Positions 8,853 through 16,091 of a stretch of 37,258 nucleotides of DNA are shown piece after piece. Source of the stretch: Paracoccaceae bacterium (GTDB lineage: Bacteria; Pseudomonadota; Alphaproteobacteria; Rhodobacterales; Rhodobacteraceae); NCBI GenBank assembly GCA_007134865.1, contig SLJW01000081.1, positions 1-37,258 of the forward strand, in the 5' to 3' direction. Positions within the stretch are counted from its first letter, which is position 1; the number at the start of each line of letters is the position of its first letter. The notes beneath the pieces were generated by a model. The model was not told where the DNA came from, did not search any database, and saw nothing but the letters and a program-made list of their open reading frames with translations. Made by a program: the position numbers and the translations under genes.

Positions 8853-10001
8853 ATGGGTGACATAGCCGCGATCATTGTCGCCGCCGGGCGGGGCACACGC
8901 GCAGGCGCGGGCCTGCACAAGCAATGGCGTCCGCTCGCGGGGCGGCCCGTGCTGGCCCACACGCTCGATGCGTTTCGCCGCGCCGGGCTCGACCGTCTGG
9001 TTCTGGTGCTGCATCCTGACGACATGGCCCGCGCCGAAACTCTCGACCTGGCCGGGGTCACCTGCGTCGCGGGCGGGGACAGCCGCACCGCCTCGGTCCG
9101 CGCAGCGCTTGAGGCACTGTCCGCAAGCCCGCCAAAGCTGGTGTTGATCCATGATGGCGCCCGCCCGCTCGTCAGCGGCCCGGAGATCACTGGCGTGATA
9201 ACGGCACTGGCGCAGGCACAGGCCGCCGCCCCTGCCCTGCCTGTGGTCGATGCGCTCTGGCGCGGGACGGAGGGCACGGTCACAGATACTGTGCCGCGCG
9301 AAGGGCTCCACCGCGCGCAGACCCCGCAGGGTTTCGCCTTCGATGCAATCCTGGCCGCACACCGCGCCCATCAGGGCACGGCCTCCGACGATGTCGAAAT
9401 CGCCCGAGCCGCCGGTCTCGCGGTTGCCATCACCGAAGGGAGCGAGGACAATCTCAAGCTCACCCACCCGGAGGATTTCGCGCGTGCCGAGAGACTCCTC
9501 GCCGCGCGACAGGAGGGCGCCATGAATATCCGCCTTGGCAATGGCTATGACGTGCACCGATTCGGCCCCGGCGAGGGCTGCTGGCTCTGCGGGGTGCTGG
9601 TGCCGCATGAACGTGCGCTGATGGGGCATTCGGATGCCGATGTCGGCATGCATGCGCTGACCGATTCCATCTATGGCGCGCTGGCCCAGGGCGATATCGG
9701 GCGCCACTTCCCGCCCAGTGATCCGCAGTGGAAAGGAGCCGCCAGCCATATCTTCCTGCGCCATGCAGTGGAGCTCGCCCGCGCGCGGGGCTATCGCATC
9801 GGCAATTGCGATGTGACGCTGGTCTGCGAGCGCCCCAAGATCGGCCCGCATGCGGTGGCGATGCAGGAGGCGCTGGCCGGGATCATGGGCTGCGAGGCGG
9901 GGCGCGTGAGCGTCAAGGCCACGACATCCGAGCGGCTGGGCTTTACAGGCCGCGAGGAAGGGATCGCTGCGCTGGCGACTGTGTGCCTGATCGGGGTTTG
10001 A
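8853..10001 (+). CDS. ispDF: Bifunctional IspD/IspF enzyme of the MEP isoprenoid pathway
   Basis: Fusion of 2-C-methyl-D-erythritol 4-phosphate cytidylyltransferase (residues 1 to about 222) and MECDP synthase (about 225-382). The IspD half shows the nucleotidyl-transferase loop [20 protein letters not shown], and RAQTPQGF. The IspF half starts [14 protein letters not shown] with metal ligands D and H of DVH, then MGHSDADV and the C-terminal [16 protein letters not shown]. The two activities are steps 3 and 5 of the pathway; fusion is common in alphaproteobacteria. The internal ATG near 9523 follows a GGAGGGC stretch, so a separate IspF product is conceivable but not needed. A convergent phosphatase gene follows. 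Confidence 0.96.
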   Translation: MGDIAAIIVAAGRGTRAGAGLHKQWRPLAGRPVLAHTLDAFRRAGLDRLVLVLHPDDMARAETLDLAGVTCVAGGDSRTASVRAALEALSASPPKLVLIHDGARPLVSGPEITGVITALAQAQAAAPALPVVDALWRGTEGTVTDTVPREGLHRAQTPQGFAFDAILAAHRAHQGTASDDVEIARAAGLAVAITEGSEDNLKLTHPEDFARAERLLAARQEGAMNIRLGNGYDVHRFGPGEGCWLCGVLVPHERALMGHSDADVGMHALTDSIYGALAQGDIGRHFPPSDPQWKGAASHIFLRHAVELARARGYRIGNCDVTLVCERPKIGPHAVAMQEALAGIMGCEAGRVSVKATTSERLGFTGREEGIAALATVCLIGV

Positions 10002-10091
10002 GCGGTCGCTCTTGTTCGCGACCTGAGATGATGCGCGATACTGGCTGGGTGTCGAGCCTTGTGTGGGCACGACAGTCGTTGGCAGGACGGT

Positions 10092-10113
10092 CGGGCGGAA
10101 TTGTCCCCGCCCG
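10092..10113. terminator. GC hairpin between convergent ispDF and the HisN-like gene
   Basis: CGGGCGG, eight-base loop AATTGTCC, CCGCCCG: 7-bp stem in the 156-base convergent gap. There is no T-tract on either strand, so factor-independent termination is uncertain. The rest of the gap (10002-10157) shows nothing coding. Confidence 0.35.
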
Positions 10114-10157
10114 CATAATCGCAGGCGGCGAGAAGCGCTTTTATCAAACCCGGGAAA

Positions 10158-10970
10158 CTACCCTGCCAACAACGCCAGCGCCTCGGCGTGCAGGTCACGC
10201 GTCGCTGCCGCCAGAACCTGCCGCGTCTCTCCCACAGGCCCGCCCGACCAGTCGGTCATCACGCCGCCTGCGGCCTCGATCACGGCCTGAGGAGCGGCGA
10301 TATCATAAGGGTGCAGCCCGGCCTCGATCACCAGATCGATCTGACCCGCGGCGAGAAGCGCATAGGCATAGCCATCCATCCCGTAGCGGGTCAGACGCAC
10401 TTTTGATGCCACGCGCTCGAAGGCCGCGCGTTCTGCAGGGGTGCCAATTTCGGGAAACGTGGTGGAGAGCAACGCGTCCGGGAGTGCCGCTGTCGTGCGC
10501 GCTCCGAGTGCGCGGCGCCCGAGCGGCCCGTCGCACCAGGCCTCGCCCAGCCCACCCATAAAGCGCTCACCGATATAGGGCTGGTCGATCACCCCGAGAA
10601 ACGCGCCCTCGGCATCCGCCAGCGCAATGAGAACCGTCCAGCACGGCGTTCCGGCGAGAAAGCCGCGCGTGCCGTCGATCGGGTCGATGATCCAGGTCAG
10701 GCCCGAATGGCTGTCTCGCGCGCCATGCTCCTCACCGAGGATGCCGTCCTCGGGGCGCCGACGCGCCAGATGCGCGCGAATGGCCGCTTCGGCGGCGCGA
10801 TCGGCTTCTGTCACAGGATCAAATCCGCCGGCCAGCTTGTTCTGGGTCGACAGCGATGGCTGACGAAACCAGCGCAATGTCTCGGCGCGGGCGATATCGG
10901 CAAGTTCTTGCGCGATGCTCAGCAGTTCGGCGCGCGCTGTCACGTACAGATTGCCGCGGTGAAGTGACAT
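10158..10970 (-). CDS. Inositol monophosphatase family protein, probable histidinol-phosphatase (HisN type)
   Basis: Mg2+-dependent phosphomonoesterase of the inositol monophosphatase superfamily, 270 aa. Metal-site motifs are present: DPVTEAD (51-57), GEEHG around E80/E81, and IIDPIDGTRGF with D96 and D99, plus the C-terminal PYDIAAPQAVIEAAGG. The RGFLAG and HPYDIAA details resemble the HisN group of histidinol-phosphate phosphatases more than true inositol phosphatases; substrate assignment from sequence is tentative. A second superfamily member, CysQ-like, lies at 34297-35091. Its GAGGGG ribosome site lies inside a 29-base hairpin (10976-11004), so translation may be structure-controlled. 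Confidence 0.85.
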   Translation of the reverse strand: MSLHRGNLYVTARAELLSIAQELADIARAETLRWFRQPSLSTQNKLAGGFDPVTEADRAAEAAIRAHLARRRPEDGILGEEHGARDSHSGLTWIIDPIDGTRGFLAGTPCWTVLIALADAEGAFLGVIDQPYIGERFMGGLGEAWCDGPLGRRALGARTTAALPDALLSTTFPEIGTPAERAAFERVASKVRLTRYGMDGYAYALLAAGQIDLVIEAGLHPYDIAAPQAVIEAAGGVMTDWSGGPVGETRQVLAAATRDLHAEALALLAG

Positions 10971-10975
10971 GTTTG

Positions 10976-11004
10976 CCCCTCTGGCCAGTCATTGGCCCGA
11001 GGGG
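10976..11004 (-). promoter_or_regulatory. Hairpin enclosing the ribosome binding site of the HisN-like gene
   Basis: Plus-strand arms CCCCTC-T-GGCCA and TGGCC-C-GAGGGG around loop GTCAT, an 11-bp stem with one mismatch. In the minus-strand mRNA the 3' arm contains AGAGGGG, which is the Shine-Dalgarno sequence six bases before the ATG at 10970. The stem could hide the ribosome site or terminate transcription from the upstream regulator gene. Confidence 0.5.
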
Positions 11005-11042
11005 ATACAGCAATCGGACCCGCGTGCAAGCGCAGCGATGTC

Positions 11043-11402
11043 TCAGGCGGCTTGCCCTAGCGCGCGGGCGAGCTCGAACAGACGACGGCGCTGGTCTTCG
11101 GGAATGGAGTAGTATGTGCGCAGCAACTCCAGCGTTTCTTTCTTTTCCAGAAGATCTTCCGATTCGGTCTCTGGCTGGCCGGTGTTGTCGAGACCTTCGA
11201 AGAAAAAGCTCGGTGCGACACCCAACGCCCGGGAGATATCCCACAGGCGAGAGGCCGAGACACGATTGGTACCAGTTTCATATTTCTGAATTTGCTGGAA
11301 TTTGATTCCGACGGCTTCGGCAAGCTGCTGCTGTGTGATCCCGACCAGCCACCTGCGATGCCGTATGCGCTGGCCTACATGCTTGTCTACCTGATGTACC
11401 AT
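11043..11402 (-). CDS. XRE-family HTH regulator, PraR/PhrR-like
   Basis: 119-aa DNA-binding protein. The Cro/C1 helix-turn-helix spans about residues 9-65: RIRHRRWLVGITQQQLAEAVGIKFQQIQKYETGTNRV in three stretches, followed by SASRLWDISRALGVAPSFFFEG. The phrase FQQIQKYE.GTNRV.ASRL is characteristic of a widespread alphaproteobacterial group that includes rhizobial PraR/PhrR. The C-terminal third is acidic then helical (LELLRTYYSIPEDQRRRLFELARAL). The ATG has an AAGGGG site six bases upstream. A 7-bp-arm palindrome 26-47 bases upstream is a plausible autoregulatory operator. The regulated pathway cannot be read from the sequence. Confidence 0.88.
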   Translation of the reverse strand: MVHQVDKHVGQRIRHRRWLVGITQQQLAEAVGIKFQQIQKYETGTNRVSASRLWDISRALGVAPSFFFEGLDNTGQPETESEDLLEKKETLELLRTYYSIPEDQRRRLFELARALGQAA

Positions 11403-11427
11403 TTAACACCCCTTGCTCCAATTACGC

Positions 11428-11449
11428 GTCGCGCTCTAATCGGCGCGAC
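11428..11449. promoter_or_regulatory. Palindrome upstream of the PraR-like regulator
   Basis: GTCGCGC, eight bases TCTAATCG, GCGCGAC: 22-bp inverted repeat with 7-bp arms, 26-47 bases before the regulator ATG. The position fits an autoregulatory operator; binding is inferred. Confidence 0.35.
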
Positions 11450-11662
11450 CCGCACCAATCGATTTGTGCGTCGCCCCCAGACGACCGGCAATCACACAGC
11501 CTCACCCTCGTACCGCGCAAATCTGCCGATTTCCCGGCGCGACTTGGGCGTTAACGCAACTCAGGCGAGAGCAGTCTTTGATCATCCTCACCTAAGCGCG
11601 TAGCAAACCTACCTCAAGTTGCGCCAGAGATATCGCACTCATATTCAAATCGTGGTGTATAT

Positions 11663-11687
11663 TTGCAAATTGCAATGCAATTTGCAA
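11663..11687. repeat. Perfect 25-bp palindrome (TTGCAA-rich operator candidate)
   Basis: Arms TTGCAAATTGCA and TGCAATTTGCAA around a single A; every base of the 12-bp arms pairs. It lies 119-143 bases upstream of the quinone oxidoreductase ATG. The embedded TTTGCAA half-sites recall the TTTGCAAA boxes bound by short-chain acyl-CoA regulators such as PccR, but spacing differs from the published TTTGCAAA-N4-TTTGCAAA. It is AT-rich in a GC-rich genome. Confidence 0.6.
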
Positions 11688-11805
11688 CGAGGTCCGATCT
11701 GCCCGCGGCTGCCCCGACCGGACCGACATAAACCGGTCGCGCAGAGAAGGCTTGCGCAGTCATCTCTTGCAGGCCAGTTTGCGCGGCAGATGGAGAGGAG
11801 AATCC

Positions 11806-12783
11806 ATGCGTGCCATTCAGCTCCGCGCAAAGGGCGCAGAACCCGAAATCACCGAGATCGACCGGCCCAAACCCGGCCCCGGCGAAATTGCCATCGAGGT
11901 CGCAGCCTGCGGGTTGAATTTCGCGGACCTGCTGATGACGCGCGGGGAATATCAGGACACGCCCCCTCTTCCCTTCACAATGGGAATGGAGATTGCCGGG
12001 ACCGTTGCCGAACTCGGCCCCGGAGTCACGGGCTTTGTCCCCGGCCAGCAGGTCGCGGCTTTCACCGGTCAGGGCGGTCTTGCGCAAGTGGCAGTCTGCA
12101 GCGTCGAGCGCTGCGTGCCCTTGCCTGATACCATGCCGCTGACCGAGGCCGCCGGGTTTCTCGTCGCCTATGGCACCTCGCATCTCGCGCTTGCGCATCG
12201 CGCCGGGTTGCGCGCGGGCGAATCACTGCTGGTGCTCGGCGCTGCGGGCGGCGTCGGCCTGACCGCAGTCGAGATTGGCGCCGCGATGGGCGCGCGGGTG
12301 ATCGCAGTCGCACGCGGATCCGAGAAGCTGGAGATCGCGCGCGCTGCCGGGGCAGCCGAACTCATCGATTCGGCTGATCCCGAGCTGGACCTGCGCGCGG
12401 CGCTGAAAGCCGCGGGCGGGGTCGATGTGGTTTATGACGCCATCGGCGAGCCGCTCGCAACACCCAGCCTGCGCGCACTCAGGCCCGAGGGGCGCTTCCT
12501 TGCTATTGGCTTCGCCGGCGGCAAAGTACCGCAATTTCCCGCCAATATCCTCCTGGTGAAGAATCTGACCGTGATCGGGCTCTACTGGGGTGGCTATCTG
12601 AGTTTTGCTCCCGATACCCTGACCGCCAGTCTGCGCACTCTGCTAAACTGGTACGAAGCCGGGCGCATCCGCCCGCATGTCAGCCATGTACTGCCCTTCG
12701 AGCGCTTTCACGAGGGGTTGGAGTTGCTGCGCAACCGGAAATCGACCGGCAAGGTTGTGATCGAGATCGCAGCCGAAGACTAG
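11806..12783 (+). CDS. NADPH:quinone oxidoreductase family protein (MDR superfamily)
   Basis: 325-aa zinc-independent medium-chain dehydrogenase/reductase. The N-terminal GroES-like domain includes VAACGLNFADLLMTRGEYQ. The Rossmann domain carries the NADPH motif LVLGAAGGVGLTAVEIG (GAAGGVG at 145-151), and VVYDAIGEP, GRFLAIGFAGG follow. No structural zinc cysteines are present, as expected for the quinone reductase branch. The start at 11806 has a GAGAGGAG ribosome site; the longer frame upstream (to 11752) lacks one. It is transcribed alone behind the 25-bp palindrome. The physiological substrate could be a quinone or an enoyl-thioester and is not decided here. Confidence 0.88.
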   Translation: MRAIQLRAKGAEPEITEIDRPKPGPGEIAIEVAACGLNFADLLMTRGEYQDTPPLPFTMGMEIAGTVAELGPGVTGFVPGQQVAAFTGQGGLAQVAVCSVERCVPLPDTMPLTEAAGFLVAYGTSHLALAHRAGLRAGESLLVLGAAGGVGLTAVEIGAAMGARVIAVARGSEKLEIARAAGAAELIDSADPELDLRAALKAAGGVDVVYDAIGEPLATPSLRALRPEGRFLAIGFAGGKVPQFPANILLVKNLTVIGLYWGGYLSFAPDTLTASLRTLLNWYEAGRIRPHVSHVLPFERFHEGLELLRNRKSTGKVVIEIAAED

Positions 12784-12876
12784 CAATCTGCTCCGACGCA
12801 GCTGATGAAGGATGCGCAGCTTATCGGCACTTGCGGGCACTCGGATCAAATCCTGTCCATTTTCGTCATGAAATGC

Positions 12877-12905
12877 TTGAAACATGCCTGCAACTTGCCG
12901 ATATT
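12877..12905 (+). promoter_or_regulatory. Candidate promoter of the BI-1 gene
   Basis: -35 TTGAAA (12877-12882), exactly 17 bases, -10 GATATT (12900-12905). The string CTTGAAA followed by CCGATATT also resembles a heat-shock sigma (RpoH) promoter. It lies 54-82 bases before the ATG. Confidence 0.45.
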
Positions 12906-12917
12906 GTGTGCAAGTTG
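12891..12917. promoter_or_regulatory. Palindrome overlying the BI-1 promoter
   Basis: CAACTTGC, 11-base spacer, GCAAGTTG: 8-bp arms spanning the -10 box and the predicted start point. A bound protein here would block initiation; alternatively it forms the 5' end hairpin of the transcript. Confidence 0.4.
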
Positions 12918-12958
12918 GGTGCACGAGTGCGCGCCCTACGATGTTTTCGGAGGTAGAC

Positions 12959-13744
12959 ATGGCAGAATTCAACACGATGCGCACGCAGCGCGTCAGCGCG
13001 GCACGCGCCGAACAGATTGATGTGGGCCTTCGCGCCCATATGAACAAAGTCTATGGCACCATGTCGGTGGGTATGCTGATCACAGCCGCCGCCGCTTGGG
13101 CCATTGCGGGTCTTGCAACAACGACTGATCCGAATATGGCCGTGGCACAATTACCCAACGGCACCATGCTCAATCAGCTTGGCGGTGCGATTTACCTCTC
13201 GCCGCTGCGCTGGGTGATCATGTTCGCGCCGCTGGCCTTCGTGCTCTTTGGCTGGGGTGCGCTGATGCGCCGGGCTTCGGCAGCGGGCGTGCAATTGGGC
13301 TTCTTCATCTTCGCTACGGCGATTGGCCTCTCGCTCAGCTCGATCTTCCTGGTCTTCACCAGCTACTCGATCACACAAACCTTCTTCATCACCGCAATCG
13401 CCTTCGCGGGCCTCAGCCTCTGGGGCTATACGACGAAGAAAGACCTGTCGGGAATGGGCACCTTCCTGATCATGGGCGTTATCGGCCTAATCGTGGCGAT
13501 GATCGTCAACCTGTTCCTGCAAAGCCCGGCGATGATGTTCGCTATCTCGTCAATCGGCATCCTGATTTTCGCAGGGCTGACGGCCTTTTACACGCAGCAC
13601 ATCAAGAGCGAGTATGTCGCCCACGCCGCTGCAGGTGATCAGGAATGGCTGGACAAGGCAGCAGTTGATGGGGCACTGTCGCTCTACATCAGCTTCCTGA
13701 ACATGTTCCAGTTCCTGCTGATGTTCCTCGGCCAGCAAGAATAA
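12959..13744 (+). CDS. Bax inhibitor-1/YccA family inner membrane protein
   Basis: 261-aa polytopic membrane protein of the BI-1 (TMBIM/YbhL/YccA) family, with about seven hydrophobic segments starting at [16 protein letters not shown] and ending at [19 protein letters not shown]. The family motif region [38 protein letters not shown] is recognisable in pieces. Bacterial members include the FtsH modulator YccA and putative H+/Ca2+ channels. The start at 12959 follows a GGAGG at 12949-12953; the in-frame extension to 12884 is not supported. A strong factor-independent terminator follows at 13770, so the gene is monocistronic. Confidence 0.93.
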   Translation: MAEFNTMRTQRVSAARAEQIDVGLRAHMNKVYGTMSVGMLITAAAAWAIAGLATTTDPNMAVAQLPNGTMLNQLGGAIYLSPLRWVIMFAPLAFVLFGWGALMRRASAAGVQLGFFIFATAIGLSLSSIFLVFTSYSITQTFFITAIAFAGLSLWGYTTKKDLSGMGTFLIMGVIGLIVAMIVNLFLQSPAMMFAISSIGILIFAGLTAFYTQHIKSEYVAHAAAGDQEWLDKAAVDGALSLYISFLNMFQFLLMFLGQQE

Positions 13745-13769
13745 CCGCTGGACGATACCGGAGTTCCTC

Positions 13770-13795
13770 GGGCGCACCTCAGGGTGCGCCCTTTT
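13770..13795 (+). terminator. Rho-independent terminator after the BI-1 gene
   Basis: GGGCGCACC (13770-13778), loop TCAG, GGTGCGCCC (13783-13791), then TTTT. A 9-bp perfect GC stem with T-tract, the clearest terminator in the window. Confidence 0.85.
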
Positions 13796-13885
13796 CGTTG
13801 CGACATCGATCGATGCGCGCCTGTCGAGCGGGCGGCCTCTCAACCCGAGCGTGACCACTTTCGCGGCAGAGTGCATTTCCGCCCC

Positions 13886-13914
13886 TTGCAGCCCCTCTGG
13901 CGCAGCACTAAGAT
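13886..13914 (+). promoter_or_regulatory. Candidate sigma-70 promoter of clpP
   Basis: -35 TTGCAG (13886-13891), 17-base spacer, -10 TAAGAT (13909-13914), 63 bases before the ATG. The CTTGCAG context might also serve RpoH, which would suit a heat-shock protease. Confidence 0.45.
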
Positions 13915-13941
13915 TCCTTCAACATCTACCCAGTATCAACA

Positions 13942-13957
13942 GACCGATGCTTCGGTC
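13942..13957 (+). other. Hairpin in the clpP 5' leader
   Basis: GACCGA, loop TGCT, TCGGTC: 6-bp stem in the leader downstream of the predicted promoter, ending 19 bases before the clpP ATG and just before the AAGGCAGG ribosome site. Role unknown; it may stabilise the mRNA. Confidence 0.35.
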
Positions 13958-13976
13958 GCATAACGAAGGCAGGCCC

Positions 13977-14600
13977 ATGACAGACCCGATAGAAACCTAC
14001 ATGAACCTCGTCCCGATGGTGGTCGAGCAGACCAGCCGGGGAGAGCGGGCCTATGATATTTTCTCGCGGCTGCTCAAAGAACGCATCATCTTCGTCAATG
14101 GCCCCGTGCATGACGGCATGTCGAGCCTTGTCGTGGCGCAGCTTCTGCATCTGGAAGCGGAAAACCCGACCAAGGAAATCAGCATGTATATCAACTCGCC
14201 CGGTGGCGTGGTGACTGCGGGCATGTCGATTTACGACACGATGCAGTATATCAAACCGGCCGTCTCGACGCTCGTCTGCGGGCTGGCGGCCTCAATGGGC
14301 TCGGTGATTTCCATCGGCGGCGAAAAGGGCATGCGCTTTGCGCTCCCGCATTCTGAATTCCTCGTCCACCAGCCCTCGGGCGGGGCGCGCGGCACGGCCT
14401 CGGACATCCTGATCTCGGCCAAGTCGATCGAGGCCACGCGTGAGCGGCTCTACAAGCTATACATGAACCACACTGGCCATGACTATGACACCATCCAACG
14501 TGCGCTGGACCGTGACACCTGGATGACGCCCGAAGACGCGAAAGAGTGGGGCCATATTGACGATATCGTGACTTCGCGCGCCGAAATTAAGCTTTCATGA
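13977..14600 (+). CDS. clpP: ATP-dependent Clp protease proteolytic subunit ClpP (C-terminal half divergent)
   Basis: Serine peptidase that forms tetradecamers and degrades proteins unfolded by ClpX. 207 aa from the ATG at 13977; the upstream in-frame extension lacks a ribosome site. The catalytic triad is complete: S106 in GLAASMGS, H131 in LVHQPSGG and D180 in LDRDTW. Residues 1-80 match ordinary Rhodobacterales ClpP closely. The second half departs from the common pattern: GQAASMG is GLAASMG, LPNSR(V/I)M(I/V)HQP is [11 protein letters not shown], and GG(Y)QGQA is GGARGTA. It precedes clpX by 150 bases, the usual pairing. The changes flank the active site and handle helix and could alter assembly or specificity. 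Confidence 0.93.
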   Translation: MTDPIETYMNLVPMVVEQTSRGERAYDIFSRLLKERIIFVNGPVHDGMSSLVVAQLLHLEAENPTKEISMYINSPGGVVTAGMSIYDTMQYIKPAVSTLVCGLAASMGSVISIGGEKGMRFALPHSEFLVHQPSGGARGTASDILISAKSIEATRERLYKLYMNHTGHDYDTIQRALDRDTWMTPEDAKEWGHIDDIVTSRAEIKLS

Positions 14601-14615
14601 GGTTTGCATCGGGAA

Positions 14616-14672
14616 CAGACCGGGAATTCCAGAGTTGCGATGCAGTTAGGCATTGTCCCGGTCTGAACTCTG
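14616..14672. repeat. Crossed inverted repeats between clpP and clpX
   Basis: Arm A CAGACCGGGA (14616-14625) pairs with TCCCGGTCTG (14656-14665). Arm B CAGAGTT (14630-14636) pairs with AACTCTG (14666-14672). The order A-B-A'-B' is crossed, and A' and B' touch, so the two stems compete or form a strained pseudoknot. A weak promoter-like pair (TTGTCC 14653-14658, TACGTT 14676-14681, 17-base spacer) overlaps it. Confidence 0.55.
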
Positions 14673-14750
14673 ACCTACGTTCAATAGCAAGAAGGTGGCC
14701 AAGCACCCGTTCACAAGGCCCTATCGCTGCAAAGACCACAGAGGTTCCTG

Positions 14751-16010
14751 ATGCCCGCCGATTCCGACAGTAAAAACACTCTCTATTGCTCCTTCTGTGG
14801 TAAGTCTCAGCACGAAGTTCGCAAGCTGATCGCTGGTCCGACCGTTTTCATCTGCGATGAATGCGTCGAGCTATGCATGGATATCATCCGCGAAGAGACC
14901 AAATCGGGCGGGTTGAAATCCACCGACGGAGTGCCGACCCCGAGTGAGATTTGCCAAGTGCTCGACGATTATGTCATTGGGCAGGAGCAGGCGAAACGCG
15001 TGCTGTCGGTCGCCGTTCACAACCACTACAAGCGGCTCAACCACACTGGCAAGGCCGGTGACGTCGAGCTTTCGAAATCCAACATCCTGCTGATCGGCCC
15101 CACGGGCTGCGGCAAGACCCTGCTGGCGCAAACGCTGGCGCGCATCCTTGACGTGCCCTTCACCATGGCCGATGCGACCACGCTGACTGAGGCCGGGTAT
15201 GTGGGCGAGGATGTCGAGAACATCATCCTCAAGCTCCTGCAGGCCAGCGAATACAACGTCGAGCGTGCCCAGCGCGGTATCGTCTATATCGACGAGGTCG
15301 ACAAGATCACGCGCAAGTCCGACAATCCCTCGATCACCCGCGATGTCTCGGGCGAGGGGGTGCAGCAAGCGCTGCTGAAGCTGATGGAAGGCACCGTTGC
15401 GAGCGTGCCGCCGCAAGGCGGACGCAAACATCCGCAGCAGGAATTCCTTCAAGTCGACACGACCAATATCCTCTTCATCTGCGGCGGCGCATTTGCCGGG
15501 CTCGACCGGATCATCAACCAGCGCGGCAAGGGCTCGGCCATCGGTTTTGGCGCCGATGTCAAGGACGAGAACACCATGACAATCGGCGAATCGCTCAAGT
15601 CGCTTGAACCCGAGGACTTGCTGAAATTTGGCCTGATACCCGAATTCGTCGGTCGTCTCCCGGTTGTTGCCACGCTGATGGACCTGGATGAAGATGCGCT
15701 GGTCACGATTCTGACCGAGCCCAAGAACGCTCTGGTCCGGCAGTATCAGAAACTCTTCGATATCGAAGGCGCAGAACTGACCTTCACCGACGAGGCGCTG
15801 CGTGCCATCGCCAGACGCGCGATTGCCCGCAAGACTGGCGCGCGCGGGTTGCGCTCGATCATGGAAGATATCCTGCTTGATACCATGTTCGACCTGCCCG
15901 GCCTAGAGAATGTCACTGAAGTGGTTGTCAATGAAGAAGCCGTGACTTCAGACGCGGCGCCGCTAATCATCTACGCTGATGCGAAGAAAACCGCAGCGAG
16001 CGCCGGATGA
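14751..16010 (+). CDS. clpX: ATP-dependent Clp protease ATP-binding subunit ClpX
   Basis: AAA+ unfoldase that recognises tagged substrates and threads them into ClpP. 419 aa. The N-terminal zinc finger has C13, C16, C35 and C38. Walker A is GPTGCGKT (about 116-123), Walker [11 protein letters not shown], followed by the sensor and arginine-finger regions ([25 protein letters not shown]) and the C-terminal [17 protein letters not shown]. The pore loop GYVGEDVE and the RKH loop ([12 protein letters not shown]) are intact. The ATG has AGAGG seven bases upstream. It may be read from clpP or from the intergenic region with the crossed repeats. Confidence 0.98.
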   Translation: MPADSDSKNTLYCSFCGKSQHEVRKLIAGPTVFICDECVELCMDIIREETKSGGLKSTDGVPTPSEICQVLDDYVIGQEQAKRVLSVAVHNHYKRLNHTGKAGDVELSKSNILLIGPTGCGKTLLAQTLARILDVPFTMADATTLTEAGYVGEDVENIILKLLQASEYNVERAQRGIVYIDEVDKITRKSDNPSITRDVSGEGVQQALLKLMEGTVASVPPQGGRKHPQQEFLQVDTTNILFICGGAFAGLDRIINQRGKGSAIGFGADVKDENTMTIGESLKSLEPEDLLKFGLIPEFVGRLPVVATLMDLDEDALVTILTEPKNALVRQYQKLFDIEGAELTFTDEALRAIARRAIARKTGARGLRSIMEDILLDTMFDLPGLENVTEVVVNEEAVTSDAAPLIIYADAKKTAASAG

Positions 16011-16021
16011 CATGACGATGT

Positions 16022-16047
16022 GCGCAGCCTTCAAGCAAGGGCTGCGC
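16022..16047 (+). terminator. Hairpin after clpX
   Basis: GCGCAGCC, ten-base loop, GGCTGCGC: 8-bp stem starting 12 bases after the clpX stop and ending 45 bases before sbtA. No T-tract follows, so it may attenuate rather than fully stop transcription into sbtAB. Confidence 0.45.
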
Positions 16048-16091
16048 CATGACTTCTGGGAAAGTGACGTACTACATCGTGAAGGGCCACG

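Larger units (their letters stand above)
11403..11805. other. 403-base regulatory gap between the XRE regulator and the quinone oxidoreductase
   Basis: Divergent intergenic region. It contains a palindrome next to the regulator start (11428-11449) and a perfect 25-bp palindrome (11663-11687) nearer the oxidoreductase. A TATATT hexamer (11658-11663) abuts the latter, without a convincing -35 box. No tRNA-like fold, no coding signal in any frame, and no repeat copies elsewhere in the window were found. Confidence 0.6.

Noticed and set aside
8682-10070. 462-codon minus-strand frame
   Set aside because: Lies opposite ispDF, which has complete motifs of both enzyme halves; typical high-GC shadow.
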